The notes under the pieces are model-generated. The model was given only the letters and a program-made list of their open reading frames with translations, searched no databases and had not been told where the DNA came from. A stretch of DNA of 22,924 nucleotides from positions 1 to 22,924 of the forward strand of contig DVHY01000128.1 of assembly GCA_018711755.1 (NCBI GenBank), read 5' to 3'. Positions 1 to 8,171 of the stretch are shown here, one piece after another (position 1 is the stretch's first letter; every line of letters begins with the position of its first letter). The position numbers and the translations under genes were made by a program. The stretch comes from Candidatus Limivicinus faecipullorum. GTDB lineage: Bacteria > Bacillota > Clostridia > Oscillospirales > Oscillospiraceae.

Positions 1-1832
1 ATGCCGTTGCCCAGGGACTTGTGCATGGCCCGGCCCTCGCCGTCCACAGTCCAGCCGTGGGTGAGGCACTCCCTGTAGGGGGCACCCTTGCCCAGCGCGC
101 CTACAGCCACCAGCAGGGAGGACTGGAACCAGCCTCTGTACTGGTCGCCGCCCTCCATGTACATGTCGGCGGGCCAGAAGCCCTGGTCCCGGAGCATGGC
201 GGCATAGTGGGTGGAGCCGGAGTCGAACCAGCCGTCCAGGGTGTCGGTCTCCTTGTAGAAGTGGGTGCCGCCGCAGTGGGGGCACTTGAAGCCCTGGGGC
301 AGCAGCTGCGCCGCATCCATCTCGAACCAGGCGTTGCTGCCCTTCTTCTCAAAGATGGCGGCCACGGACTCTATGCTCTCGTCGGTGCACACGGGCTTTT
401 TGCAGTCCTCGCAGTAGAACACGGGGATGGGCAGGCCCCAGCGGCGCTGACGGGAGATGCACCAGTCGGAACGCTCCCGGATCATGGCGCTCATTCTGTC
501 CTTGCCCCAGGCGGGGAGCCAGCGCACGTTTTCGCAGGCCTGGATGGCCTCCTCCTTGAAGGAGTCCACGGAGCAGAACCACTGGGGGGTGGCCCGGAAG
601 ATGATGGGGCTCTTGCAGCGCCAGCAGTGGGGGTAGCTGTGGATGATATCCTCGGAGGCGAAGAGCATGCCGCTCTCCTTCATATCTTTCAGGATGATGG
701 GGTTGGATTCCTCGGTGCTGAGTCCGGCGTACTTGCCGGCGTAATCGGTGTGGCGGCCCTGGTCGTCCACGGGCACCACCATCTCCATGCCGTAGCGCAG
801 GCAGGTGAGGTAGTCGTCGGCGCCGAAGCCGGGGGCGGTGTGGACGCAGCCGGTACCGGAGTCCATGGTGACATAGTCGGCCAGCAGCAGGCGGGAAGTC
901 TTGTCCAGGAAGGGGTGCTGGGCCAGCATGTTCTCATAGAAGGAGCCGGGGTGGGTCTCCACAATTTCATAGCTGTCAAAGCCGCCGATGTTCATGGCCT
1001 TTTCGGTGAGGGCCTCGGCCATGATGTACATCTCCCCGTTGGGGGCCTTCACCACGGCGTACTGCTCGTCGGGATGCAGGGCGATGGCCAGGTTGCCGGG
1101 GAGGGTCCAGATGGTGGTGGTCCAGATGAGGAAGTAGAGCTTGCTCAGGTCCAGGTGGCTCAGCTTGCCCTGGTCGTCCTTCATGGGGAACTTCACGTAC
1201 ACGGTGGTGCAGGGGTCGTCCTGGTATTCGATCTCGGCCTCGGCCAGGGCGGTCTCATCCTTGGCGCACCAGTACACGGGCTTGAGGCCCTTGTATATAT
1301 GGCCCTTTTTATACATCATGCCGAAGATGCGCACCTCGTCGGCCTCGAACTCCTTGTTCATGGTGAGGTAGGGGTGCTCCCAGTCGCCCACAACGCCCAG
1401 GCGTTTGAAGCTCTCCATCTGCAAGCCCACGTACTTTTCTGCGTAGGCCTGGCAGGCGGAGCGGAAATCCGCCACGCTCATGGCCTTGTGGTTGAGCTTC
1501 TGCTCCTTGATGATGGCGGACTCTATGGGCATGCCGTGGTTGTCCCAGCCGGGGATGTAGGGGGTGTAGTAGCCCCGCATGGCCTTGGAGCGGGTGATGA
1601 AGTCCTTGATGGACTTGTTCATGGCGGTGCCCATGTGGATGTTGCCGTTGGAGAAGGGGGGGCCGTCATGGAGGTTGAAGCGGGGCTTGCCCTCGTTCTT
1701 TTTCAGCAGTTCATTGTAAAGGTCCATTTCCTGCCAGCGCCTGAGCATCTCCGGCTCCCGGGCGGGCAGGCCGGCGCGCATGGGGAAATCGGTTTTCGGC
1801 AGATTCAAACTGGCGTTGTAATCCTGTGGCAT
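1..1832 (-). CDS. ileS: Isoleucyl-tRNA synthetase, 3' end missing (window edge)
   Basis: Cytoplasmic class I aminoacyl-tRNA synthetase that charges tRNA-Ile. About 610 codons are visible from the start; the reading frame runs off the left edge. The HIGH motif appears as HMGT at residues 66-69 after a DGPPFSNGNI stretch. The CP1 editing domain shows TWTLPGNLAIALHP and the GTGCVHTAPGFGADDY signature. Two CxxC pairs (CEDCKKPVC and FKCPHCGG) lie just before the DTLDGWFDSGSTH catalytic segment. The KMSKS-like loop reads MHKSLGN at the very edge, so the anticodon-binding C-terminal part is outside. The ATG at 1832 is preceded by AGGAG at a good distance. It follows divIVA on the same strand, as in many Firmicutes. 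The gap to divIVA is only 103 nt, and I see no T-box leader in it, although T-boxes are common for ileS in this phylum. Confidence 0.97.
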   Translation of the reverse strand, partial: MPQDYNASLNLPKTDFPMRAGLPAREPEMLRRWQEMDLYNELLKKNEGKPRFNLHDGPPFSNGNIHMGTAMNKSIKDFITRSKAMRGYYTPYIPGWDNHGMPIESAIIKEQKLNHKAMSVADFRSACQAYAEKYVGLQMESFKRLGVVGDWEHPYLTMNKEFEADEVRIFGMMYKKGHIYKGLKPVYWCAKDETALAEAEIEYQDDPCTTVYVKFPMKDDQGKLSHLDLSKLYFLIWTTTIWTLPGNLAIALHPDEQYAVVKAPNGEMYIMAEALTEKAMNIGGFDSYEIVETHPGSFYENMLAQHPFLDKTSRLLLADYVTMDSGTGCVHTAPGFGADDYLTCLRYGMEMVVPVDDQGRHTDYAGKYAGLSTEESNPIILKDMKESGMLFASEDIIHSYPHCWRCKSPIIFRATPQWFCSVDSFKEEAIQACENVRWLPAWGKDRMSAMIRERSDWCISRQRRWGLPIPVFYCEDCKKPVCTDESIESVAAIFEKKGSNAWFEMDAAQLLPQGFKCPHCGGTHFYKETDTLDGWFDSGSTHYAAMLRDQGFWPADMYMEGGDQYRGWFQSSLLVAVGALGKGAPYRECLTHGWTVDGEGRAMHKSLGNG

Positions 1833-1884
1833 GTTTCTTTTCTCCTGTTTATCTGTATAGGATGTAAAGGGCGGAAGGGCCCTT

Positions 1885-1920
1885 CAAATATAAGGGGGCG
1901 CGCGCCGCGGCGCCCGCCCC
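1885..1920 (-). terminator. GC-rich hairpin with T-rich tail after divIVA
   Basis: On the minus strand GGGGCG (1920-1915) pairs with CGCCCC (1900-1895), and further G-C pairs continue inside after one mismatch. The stem is followed by TTATATTTG. It sits 16 nt after the divIVA stop, so it probably ends or attenuates the long mutL-to-divIVA transcript before ileS. A second short palindrome, GAAGGGCCCTTC, lies just downstream of it. Confidence 0.6.
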
Positions 1921-1935
1921 GAAGATTAGCTCTTA

Positions 1936-2577
1936 TCAGAGGGAAAAGGGCTGAGTGCTCTCGAACTTGCGGGCACGGCCCTGGGCTTCAGGCGCCTCTC
2001 TTGCGGGGGAGATATCTATCTGTATAGAGGGGTCGGCCTGTATTCGGGAGGCGGAATTCTCAATGCTCCGCACAGCCTCGTCAACCTTGCCGGCTTCCGC
2101 CTGCTGCTGAGGGGCCTGTTTAGGGGCGGCGCCGGAGGTGATGGCCTCGATATTGGCTATCTGAGCCGAGCACATGCTGCGCACGGTATCCAGGAACTTG
2201 GCGGTGGCGGCCTTGGCCTCTTCCAGGCGCTTCTCCTCGGCCTTGGCCCGCTCCTCGATGGAGCCCACGGTGGCCTTTACCTGCTTCTCGGCGTCCGCCA
2301 GCATATTGGCAGCCCGGGTGCGGGCCTCGTTCTCTATCTGGACGGCCAGCTTCTGGGCGGAAAGGACAGCCATGTTCAAGGCCTCCTCATTGGCCCGGTA
2401 TTCCTCTATCTTGTCCACCAGGACTTTCATTTTGCTTTTGAGGACGGCGTTCTCCTTCTGGGAGGCGGTGATATCGTCGGCCAGTTCCTCCAGGAAATCG
2501 TCCACGGAGGCCATGTCGTAGCCGCCGATGCGGGCCTTTTCAAAAGTCTTTTCACGAATATCCTGTGCAGTGATCAT
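1936..2577 (-). CDS. divIVA: DivIVA-domain cell division/polarity protein
   Basis: Membrane-curvature-sensing coiled-coil protein of the DivIVA/GpsB family, which marks division sites and poles. The N-terminus MITAQDIREKTFEKARIGGY followed by DMASVDDFLEEL is the typical DivIVA membrane-binding and dimerisation segment. A long charged coiled coil spans roughly residues 30-135, and the glutamine/alanine-rich C-terminus is probably disordered. I chose the ATG at 2577 (213 residues) rather than the in-frame GTG at 2589. AAAGGTGG lies 8 nt before the ATG but overlaps the GTG, and the family normally begins with a sequence like MITAQDI. It is 28 nt after sepF and is the last gene before a terminator. 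The usual neighbours ylmG and ylmH, found between sepF and divIVA in Bacillus, are absent here. Confidence 0.93.
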   Translation of the reverse strand: MITAQDIREKTFEKARIGGYDMASVDDFLEELADDITASQKENAVLKSKMKVLVDKIEEYRANEEALNMAVLSAQKLAVQIENEARTRAANMLADAEKQVKATVGSIEERAKAEEKRLEEAKAATAKFLDTVRSMCSAQIANIEAITSGAAPKQAPQQQAEAGKVDEAVRSIENSASRIQADPSIQIDISPAREAPEAQGRARKFESTQPFSL

Positions 2578-2605
2578 GTGCTTATCCACCTTTCGTTGTT
2601 ATGTC

Positions 2606-3181
2606 TTAGAAGTAGTGCCCGGCGCTCTCGGGCTGCTGATCCTGGGTGCCCAGGATATCTACGTTCTGGGGCGTTATGAAATAGGTCTTGGCTGATACCG
2701 GGGTGATCTTCCCCTGAAGGGCGAAGGCGATGCCGGACAGGAAATCCAGCAGCCGCCGGGCCATATCCGTAGGGACGCCTTCCAGGGTCATCACCACGGT
2801 GAGCTTGCGGTGCATATAGTTCACCAGTTCCCCGGCCTCGTCAAAGCTCTTGGGGCTGAAGAGGATGACCTGGGTATCCTTGCCGCCGAAGTTCACCATC
2901 CGTTCCCGGCCGGGGGCTTTGGGTCTGGCGTTCTTCCTCAGGCCCAGGTTGGCGAAGATGCCGCCGGAGCCGGAGTTCTCGCCGCCGCTCTGCTGGCCCT
3001 GGTTTTCCGGGGCGGGGGTATCGTCGGCAAAGGAGTTTTCAAAGACCATCTGCGCGGAGCTGGTCTTGGGCTGGGCCTCAGCCTTGGGCTGGGGCTTGAA
3101 GCTCACATCCGCCCCCTCGAAGAAGTCGTCGTCATCCTCATAAGGCTGGGTGAGCTTTTTTAATTCATCCATGAAACCCAT
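2606..3181 (-). CDS. sepF: Cell division protein SepF (YlmF)
   Basis: SepF is a cytoplasmic FtsZ-binding protein that helps anchor and bundle the Z-ring. The 191-residue product has the short amphipathic start MGFMDELKKL typical of the membrane anchor. An acidic, glutamine- and glycine-rich linker follows (about residues 15-95). The C-terminal SepF/DUF552 fold covers about residues 98-180 and is visible as VILFSPKSFDEAGELVNYM and a following RRLLDFLSGIAFALQG. Its start is supported by GGAGG about 6 nt upstream of ATG 3181. It lies 21 nt after yggS and 28 nt before divIVA, the classic ylm gene order of Firmicutes. Confidence 0.95.
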   Translation of the reverse strand: MGFMDELKKLTQPYEDDDDFFEGADVSFKPQPKAEAQPKTSSAQMVFENSFADDTPAPENQGQQSGGENSGSGGIFANLGLRKNARPKAPGRERMVNFGGKDTQVILFSPKSFDEAGELVNYMHRKLTVVMTLEGVPTDMARRLLDFLSGIAFALQGKITPVSAKTYFITPQNVDILGTQDQQPESAGHYF

Positions 3182-3202
3182 GGCGTTCCTCCAGTGAAAG
3201 TG

Positions 3203-3910
3203 CTAGTTTTGACGGGCGGGGTATATGCGCTGTCCAAAGATGGCGGAGCCGATGCGTACCATATTGGCCCCGCAGGCGATGGCGGTCTCATAGTCTCCGC
3301 TCATGCCCATGGACAAAAGGCCCATAGATGTATTATCGTATTTTTTCGCCCCATTGTCAATAAAAAGCTGCTTCATAAGAAGAAAATATGGGATATTTTC
3401 TTTGCCGTCGCTGCAAATAGGGGGCACGGCCATGAGACCCCGCACGAAAATGCCCTTATATTGGGCGGCTGCGTCTATTGCGGCGGACACATTTTCCGGC
3501 CGGAAGCCGGATTTAGCGGCCTCTCCCGCCACGTTCACCTCCAGCAGGATGTCCTGGACCAGGCCCCTTTCAACAGCAAGACGGTCAATAAGGGCCATAA
3601 GTTCCAGACTGTCCACGCTCTGGATAAGGGAGACCTTGCCCACTATCTGCTTTGCCTTGTTCTTCTGCAAATGTCCGATGAACTGGAGCCGGGCCCCTTC
3701 ATAGGCCCCCTGGGGCAGCTTTTCCAGCAGCTCCTGGACCCGGTTTTCCCCGCAGCAGCGCAGTCCTGCGGCTATGGCCTGCTGTATTCGCCCGGCGTCG
3801 TTCATCTTGGTGGCCCCCACCAGGGTGATATCCTCCGGCTTCCTGCCGGAGGCCAGGGCCGCGGCGGCTATCTTTTCCTGTACCTGCCTGAGATTTTCCG
3901 CTATGCTCAA
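3203..3910 (-). CDS. yggS: YggS/YlmE family PLP homeostasis protein
   Basis: Cytoplasmic pyridoxal-5'-phosphate-binding protein (PLPBP/YggS/YlmE) that buffers free PLP; the family has an alanine-racemase-like barrel and no established catalytic activity. The 235-residue product has the PLP lysine in LVGATKMN (K35), the GENRVQELLEK and QFIGHLQKNKAK stretches, SMGMSGD at about 200-206 and VRIGSAIFG near the end, all hallmarks of the family. The start appears to be a TTG directly after the TAG stop of the upstream gene (zero spacing), with AAAGG 11 nt upstream. No in-frame ATG occurs until residue 36, so translation is probably coupled to the upstream gene. The position directly before sepF is conserved in Firmicutes. 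Confidence 0.95.
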   Translation of the reverse strand: MSIAENLRQVQEKIAAAALASGRKPEDITLVGATKMNDAGRIQQAIAAGLRCCGENRVQELLEKLPQGAYEGARLQFIGHLQKNKAKQIVGKVSLIQSVDSLELMALIDRLAVERGLVQDILLEVNVAGEAAKSGFRPENVSAAIDAAAQYKGIFVRGLMAVPPICSDGKENIPYFLLMKQLFIDNGAKKYDNTSMGLLSMGMSGDYETAIACGANMVRIGSAIFGQRIYPARQN

Positions 3911-4780
3911 CTACGTCAGAACCTTTCCTTCGTATATATCTTTACCCAGGATAACTCTGTCGCCCACGGCCAGGGAACCGGGGGCAAAATCGGCGGCGGC
4001 CAGGGAAAAGCCGCTGCCTGTATATATTATCTCCACCGGCTGTTTCTCTGCAATGCCGGAGGAGAGGATGTAGACGAATTTACTGCCGTCGGGCTCCTGT
4101 CTGATGGCCTCCTCGGGGAGGTAAAGGCCGCTGTGCTGGGAGAAGAGGAGCTTTGCGTCGGTCTTTCTGAGGCTGAGGTATTCGCTGCCGCCCTGGGTCA
4201 GGCGCAGCAGTATGGCCCGCTTGCCTCCGCTGCTTTCCGACAGGGAGAGGACCTGGGCCTGGACGCTCTCCTCCAGGCCCTCAAACTGTATGGAGCACTG
4301 GCCGGAGGCGGGAAGTTCATCTTTGGAAGAAGTGAGGGCCCAGTAATACCAGGCGGTATCGGTGACCAGGCGGGCGTCGGCTTTATCGCCGGCCTTCCTG
4401 TCCAGAAGGGACTCCAGGGCGGAGACGTCATCTGCGTCTATGTCCTGGGGGCTGAGGTCTTCAAAGCCGTCGCTGGATTCAAAGAACACGGCGGAGCAGG
4501 GGCTCAGAAGCTCCCGGCCCATCAGGTCCACCGCCATGGTCTCCCCGGCGGCCAGGCGCCGGGAGTCCTCCGCCAGGAGCCGGGTGCCCCAGCCGAAGCT
4601 GAGGCCCTGCTCCCGGCGCAGGACTATGCCCTGAAGCCGGGCGCTCTCCTGCAGGTGCAGGAGGCTGACGGTCTCTATCTCCGGCCGCTCCACCCTGGAA
4701 TAGAGGGCGGCGGCGGAGTAGGCGCACACGGCCAGAAATATCAGGGCAGCCGTAAAAGAGAAATAGCGGGCCGAGTCCAC
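3911..4780 (-). CDS. HlyD-like membrane-anchored adaptor protein
   Basis: 289 residues. One N-terminal transmembrane segment (about residues 7-28) is followed by an extracytoplasmic region. The RLQGIVLRREQ stretch and the later RRLAAGETM resemble the split lipoyl-like halves of HlyD-type periplasmic adaptors, and the C-terminal third (VGDRVILGKDIYEGK) resembles the closing beta-barrel part. No long coiled-coil hairpin is evident, and no ABC or RND transporter gene is adjacent, so a role as a true efflux adaptor is unproven. The start is a GTG 3 nt after the hfq stop, with AGGGG about 11 nt upstream. The gene below starts immediately at its stop codon. This suggests tight co-translation with hfq and yggS and a link to envelope or division functions, though the actual substrate is unknown. 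Confidence 0.75.
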   Translation of the reverse strand: MDSARYFSFTAALIFLAVCAYSAAALYSRVERPEIETVSLLHLQESARLQGIVLRREQGLSFGWGTRLLAEDSRRLAAGETMAVDLMGRELLSPCSAVFFESSDGFEDLSPQDIDADDVSALESLLDRKAGDKADARLVTDTAWYYWALTSSKDELPASGQCSIQFEGLEESVQAQVLSLSESSGGKRAILLRLTQGGSEYLSLRKTDAKLLFSQHSGLYLPEEAIRQEPDGSKFVYILSSGIAEKQPVEIIYTGSGFSLAAADFAPGSLAVGDRVILGKDIYEGKVLT

Positions 4781-4783
4781 GGC

Positions 4784-5011
4784 TTATGTATCCCCTTCAA
4801 AGTCCAGGGGCCTGGGGGGCACCACCGTGGATATGGCGTGCTTATAGATAAGCTGCTGCTTGCCGTCGCTGTCCAGCACCACGGTGAAGCCGTCAAAGCC
4901 CTTGACTATGCCGTGGAGCTGGAAACCGTTCATGAGAAACATGGTGACGGTAGAGCGTTCCTTCCTCAGCTGGTTTAGGAAATTATCCTGGAGATTTTGC
5001 GTTTTCTGCAT
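4784..5011 (-). CDS. hfq: RNA chaperone Hfq
   Basis: Hexameric Sm-like RNA chaperone that binds small RNAs and A/U-rich mRNA. The product is 75 residues from ATG 5011, close to the usual Gram-positive length. The Sm1 motif is seen in NLQDNFLNQLRKERSTV and FLMNGFQLHGIVKGFDGF, and the Sm2 motif in YKHAISTVVP. I prefer ATG 5011 over the upstream TTG at 5020: AGGAG ends 9 nt before the ATG but directly abuts the TTG. It lies downstream of miaA, the commonest bacterial partner of hfq. The 81-nt gap before it carries a hairpin, and the next gene follows after 3 nt. A candidate small RNA is encoded at the right end of this window. Confidence 0.97.
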   Translation of the reverse strand: MQKTQNLQDNFLNQLRKERSTVTMFLMNGFQLHGIVKGFDGFTVVLDSDGKQQLIYKHAISTVVPPRPLDFEGDT

Positions 5012-5061
5012 TTCAGCCAACTCCTTTTTTTCTCAGAGCGGCCTTTATCCCCGCCGCCCTG

Positions 5062-5092
5062 TCATGATGTATTTGCGTCTGTTCAGACTACA

Positions 5093-5098
<6 letters not shown>
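5062..5098 (-). repeat. Stem-loop overlapping the miaA stop codon
   Basis: TCATGATGTA (5062-5071) and TACATCATGA (5089-5098) form a perfect 10-bp inverted repeat. An inner GTCT/AGAC pairing extends the stem past a bulge. The miaA stop codon (5095-5093) lies inside one arm. No T-run follows, so it is more likely an RNA processing or stability element, or a weak attenuator between miaA and hfq, than a strong terminator. A second small GCGGC/GCCGC hairpin lies between it and the hfq ribosome site. Confidence 0.6.
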
Positions 5099-6037
<939 letters not shown>

Positions 6038-6044
6038 GGCCGCC

Positions 6045-8021
6045 TCACACGATGCGCTTGAAGAGCTTGTCCAGCTCCCGGCGGCTGAGGCTGACGGACA
6101 CGGGCCTGCCGTGGGGGCAGTACTTCACCCTTCCCGAGAGCACCGCCTCCGCCAGCTTTTCCAGCTCTTTTTTGTCCGTGTCCCAGCCGGCCTTGATGGC
6201 GGCCTTGCAGGCGACGGTGTGGAGTATCTCGTCCCGGGCAGAGGCCGGGTCCGGGGCCTTGCCCTGGCGGAGCTTTTCCAGTATCTCCTCCATGGCGGAG
6301 CGGGCCTGTTCCGGCTGCATGTCCGCCGGGACGGAGCGGATTATATATTCATTCTCCCCATAGGGCTCCAGTTCAAAACCCAGGGAGCAGAGGAGTTCTC
6401 CGTTTTTTTCCAGCAGCTCCCCCTCCTCGGGGCTTGCCCGGAAGGTGACGGGGCTCAGCAGAGCCTGGGCCATTATCTCCCGGTCCTGGGCTTTCAGGGC
6501 GTCGAAGATCATCCGCTCGTGGGCGGCGTGCTTGTCTATGAGCAGCAGGCCCTCTTCCAGCTCCACTATGATATAGGTGTTCATAGCCTCGCCCAGTATC
6601 TTGTGGTAAGGGGCCTCCTGACTTTCAACATTTTGAACAGAGTTTTCCACATCCCCAGGCGCGGACAGCCCGGAAAAGTCAGCAATATCGCCGTTTTTCC
6701 CTTTTTCCCGGGTCGAATCCGGGACGGGCGTGACGAATTTGGGGAAAGGGCCCATATCCAGGCGGGTCTGGACAGGCTGCCGGAAGGAGCGCAGGGAGGG
6801 GCCTTCCCCCCCGGGGAGGGCCTCCGCTGAGGGGCGGAAAGGGGCCGGCTCAGGGGCCTTGGGGAGGACGGCGCCGCCGGGGGCGAGGGTCTGGGCTCCG
6901 CTTTTACAGGCGGGGCTTTTTCCGCCGAAGCCCCCCTCCCGGAAGTCCCTGGCGCTCATGCTGCGGTAGAAATCCTCTCTGGGCCGGGCCATCTGCCTCA
7001 CCGCCGGGGACAGCTGGATATTTGCGTTCCTGTCCTCGGCGCCCAGAGCGGAGAGCACGGCGTGGTAGACCAGGTCGAAAACCTGGCGCTCGGCAGAAAA
7101 TTTCACCTCGGTTTTTGCAGGATGGACGTTCACGTCCACGCTGCCGAAGCTCAGCTCCAGATACAGCACGCAGGCGGGGTAGCGCCCGGTGAGCAGGCTG
7201 TTTTTGTAGGCCTGCTCCACCGCCGACTGGAGCAGGGGGGATTTGATATAGCGGCCGTTGCAGTAGAAGTACTGGGCGGAGCGGTTGCCCCGGCCGGCGG
7301 CGGGGGAGGAGACAAAGCCTTTAACGGCCATGCCCTCGGCCCGGCTCTCGCAGCGGAGCATGTCCTTGGCCACATCCCTGCCCAGCAGGGAGTAGAGGCA
7401 GGACTCCATGCGCCCGTCCCCGGGGGAGAAGAACTCCTCCCGGCCGTCCCGGATAAAGCGCAGGGACAGTTCCGGGTGGCCCAGGGCGCAGCGGAGGGCG
7501 GCCTGGATGCAGGCGGAGGCCTCGCTGCGGTCGGATTTCAGGAATTTCAGCCGGGCGGGGGTGTTGTAGAAAAGACGGGATACTTTCATGGTGCAGCCCT
7601 CCGGGCAGCCCCAGGGGCCCATCTCCTGGATATCCCCGGCGGCGAGGGTGACGCGGGTGCCCTCGCTGTCTCCCCGGCGGCGGGTAGTGAGCTCTATCTC
7701 CGACACGGCGGAGATGGCGGCCAGGGCCTCGCCCCGAAAGCCCATGGTGCTTATGGCCTCAAGACCCTTTTCGTCATGGAGCTTGGAGGTGGCGTGGCGG
7801 AGAAAGGCAACCCCGGCGTCCTCCGGGGCCATGCCGCAGCCGTCGTCGCTGACTCTGATAAGGGTGGCTCCCCCGTCCTGCATCTCCACGGTGACGTTTT
7901 TCGCCCCGGCGTCTATGGAGTTTTCCACCAGCTCCTTTATAACGGAGGCGGGGCGTTCCACCACTTCGCCGGCGGCTATCATATCCGCCACCTGGGGGGA
8001 GAGTATATTTATAACAGGCAT
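6045..8021 (-). CDS. mutL: DNA mismatch repair protein MutL
   Basis: GHKL ATPase and matchmaker of mismatch repair, 658 residues. N-terminal motifs are ELVENSIDAG (Mg/ATP site), DDGCGM, HATSKL and TMGFRGEALAAISAV. A proline/glycine-rich linker spans about residues 340-460. The C-terminal dimerisation domain carries endonuclease-type motifs: DKHAAHERMIFD near residues 493-504, VACKAA, and CPHGRP near the end. This indicates a nicking MutL, as expected in bacteria without MutH. The usual DQHA(X)2E(X)4E motif has Asp instead of the last Glu. ATG 8021 has GGGAGG about 7 nt upstream. It is the first gene of the leftward operon. Confidence 0.98.
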   Translation of the reverse strand: MPVINILSPQVADMIAAGEVVERPASVIKELVENSIDAGAKNVTVEMQDGGATLIRVSDDGCGMAPEDAGVAFLRHATSKLHDEKGLEAISTMGFRGEALAAISAVSEIELTTRRRGDSEGTRVTLAAGDIQEMGPWGCPEGCTMKVSRLFYNTPARLKFLKSDRSEASACIQAALRCALGHPELSLRFIRDGREEFFSPGDGRMESCLYSLLGRDVAKDMLRCESRAEGMAVKGFVSSPAAGRGNRSAQYFYCNGRYIKSPLLQSAVEQAYKNSLLTGRYPACVLYLELSFGSVDVNVHPAKTEVKFSAERQVFDLVYHAVLSALGAEDRNANIQLSPAVRQMARPREDFYRSMSARDFREGGFGGKSPACKSGAQTLAPGGAVLPKAPEPAPFRPSAEALPGGEGPSLRSFRQPVQTRLDMGPFPKFVTPVPDSTREKGKNGDIADFSGLSAPGDVENSVQNVESQEAPYHKILGEAMNTYIIVELEEGLLLIDKHAAHERMIFDALKAQDREIMAQALLSPVTFRASPEEGELLEKNGELLCSLGFELEPYGENEYIIRSVPADMQPEQARSAMEEILEKLRQGKAPDPASARDEILHTVACKAAIKAGWDTDKKELEKLAEAVLSGRVKYCPHGRPVSVSLSRRELDKLFKRIV

Positions 8022-8056
8022 TGGCAGCCCTCCCGTAAACTCTGATAGGAAAACAC

Positions 8057-8062
8057 ATTATA
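8057..8062 (-). promoter_or_regulatory. Candidate -10 box for the mutL operon
   Basis: The minus strand reads a perfect TATAAT at 8062-8057. This would start transcription near 8050, about 29 nt before mutL. No convincing -35 hexamer is seen at 16-18 nt. The surrounding region is the only AT-rich stretch between the divergent operons. Confidence 0.5.
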
Positions 8063-8073
8063 CATTATTCATA

Positions 8074-8103
8074 TTGAAAATTCCACTGCTTTTATGTTAA
8101 TAT
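8074..8103 (+). promoter_or_regulatory. Candidate promoter for the miaB operon
   Basis: TTGAAA at 8074-8079 is followed after 18 nt by TAATAT at 8098-8103. Transcription would begin near 8110 and read the hairpin leader before miaB. The match is moderate. Confidence 0.4.
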
Positions 8104-8116
8104 TAGGAGAAATACT

Positions 8117-8159
8117 GCGCCCCTCCGGGGACGGGGGACCGGGCGCGGGAAACTTTTTT
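8117..8159 (+). promoter_or_regulatory. Hairpin plus T-run in the miaB leader
   Basis: GCGCCC (8117-8122) pairs with GGGCGC (8141-8146). The hairpin is followed 6 nt later by CTTTTTT, just before the miaB ribosome site. It could be a weak attenuator of the rightward operon. The stem is only 6 bp and the T-run is offset, so this is tentative. Confidence 0.35.
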
Positions 8160-8171
8160 ACGGAGAAAAAC

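Noticed and set aside
1833..1935. T-box riboswitch before ileS
   Set aside because: The gap is too short and I find no T-box core or antiterminator sequence.
21..2027. 668-codon open frame on the plus strand opposite ileS
   Set aside because: It is the mirror of the ileS and divIVA coding strand in GC-rich DNA; its translation is low-complexity (A, G, H, V-rich) with no family features, whereas the opposite strand encodes clear IleRS motifs.
3194..4978. 594-codon open frame on the plus strand opposite yggS, the HlyD-like gene and hfq
   Set aside because: Antisense shadow spanning three recognisable genes; no ribosome site and no domain.
8094..8171. 26-codon N-terminal extension of miaB
   Set aside because: It crosses the leader hairpin, has no matching ribosome site, and MiaB proteins do not have such an extension; ATG 8172 has GGAG at 6 nt.
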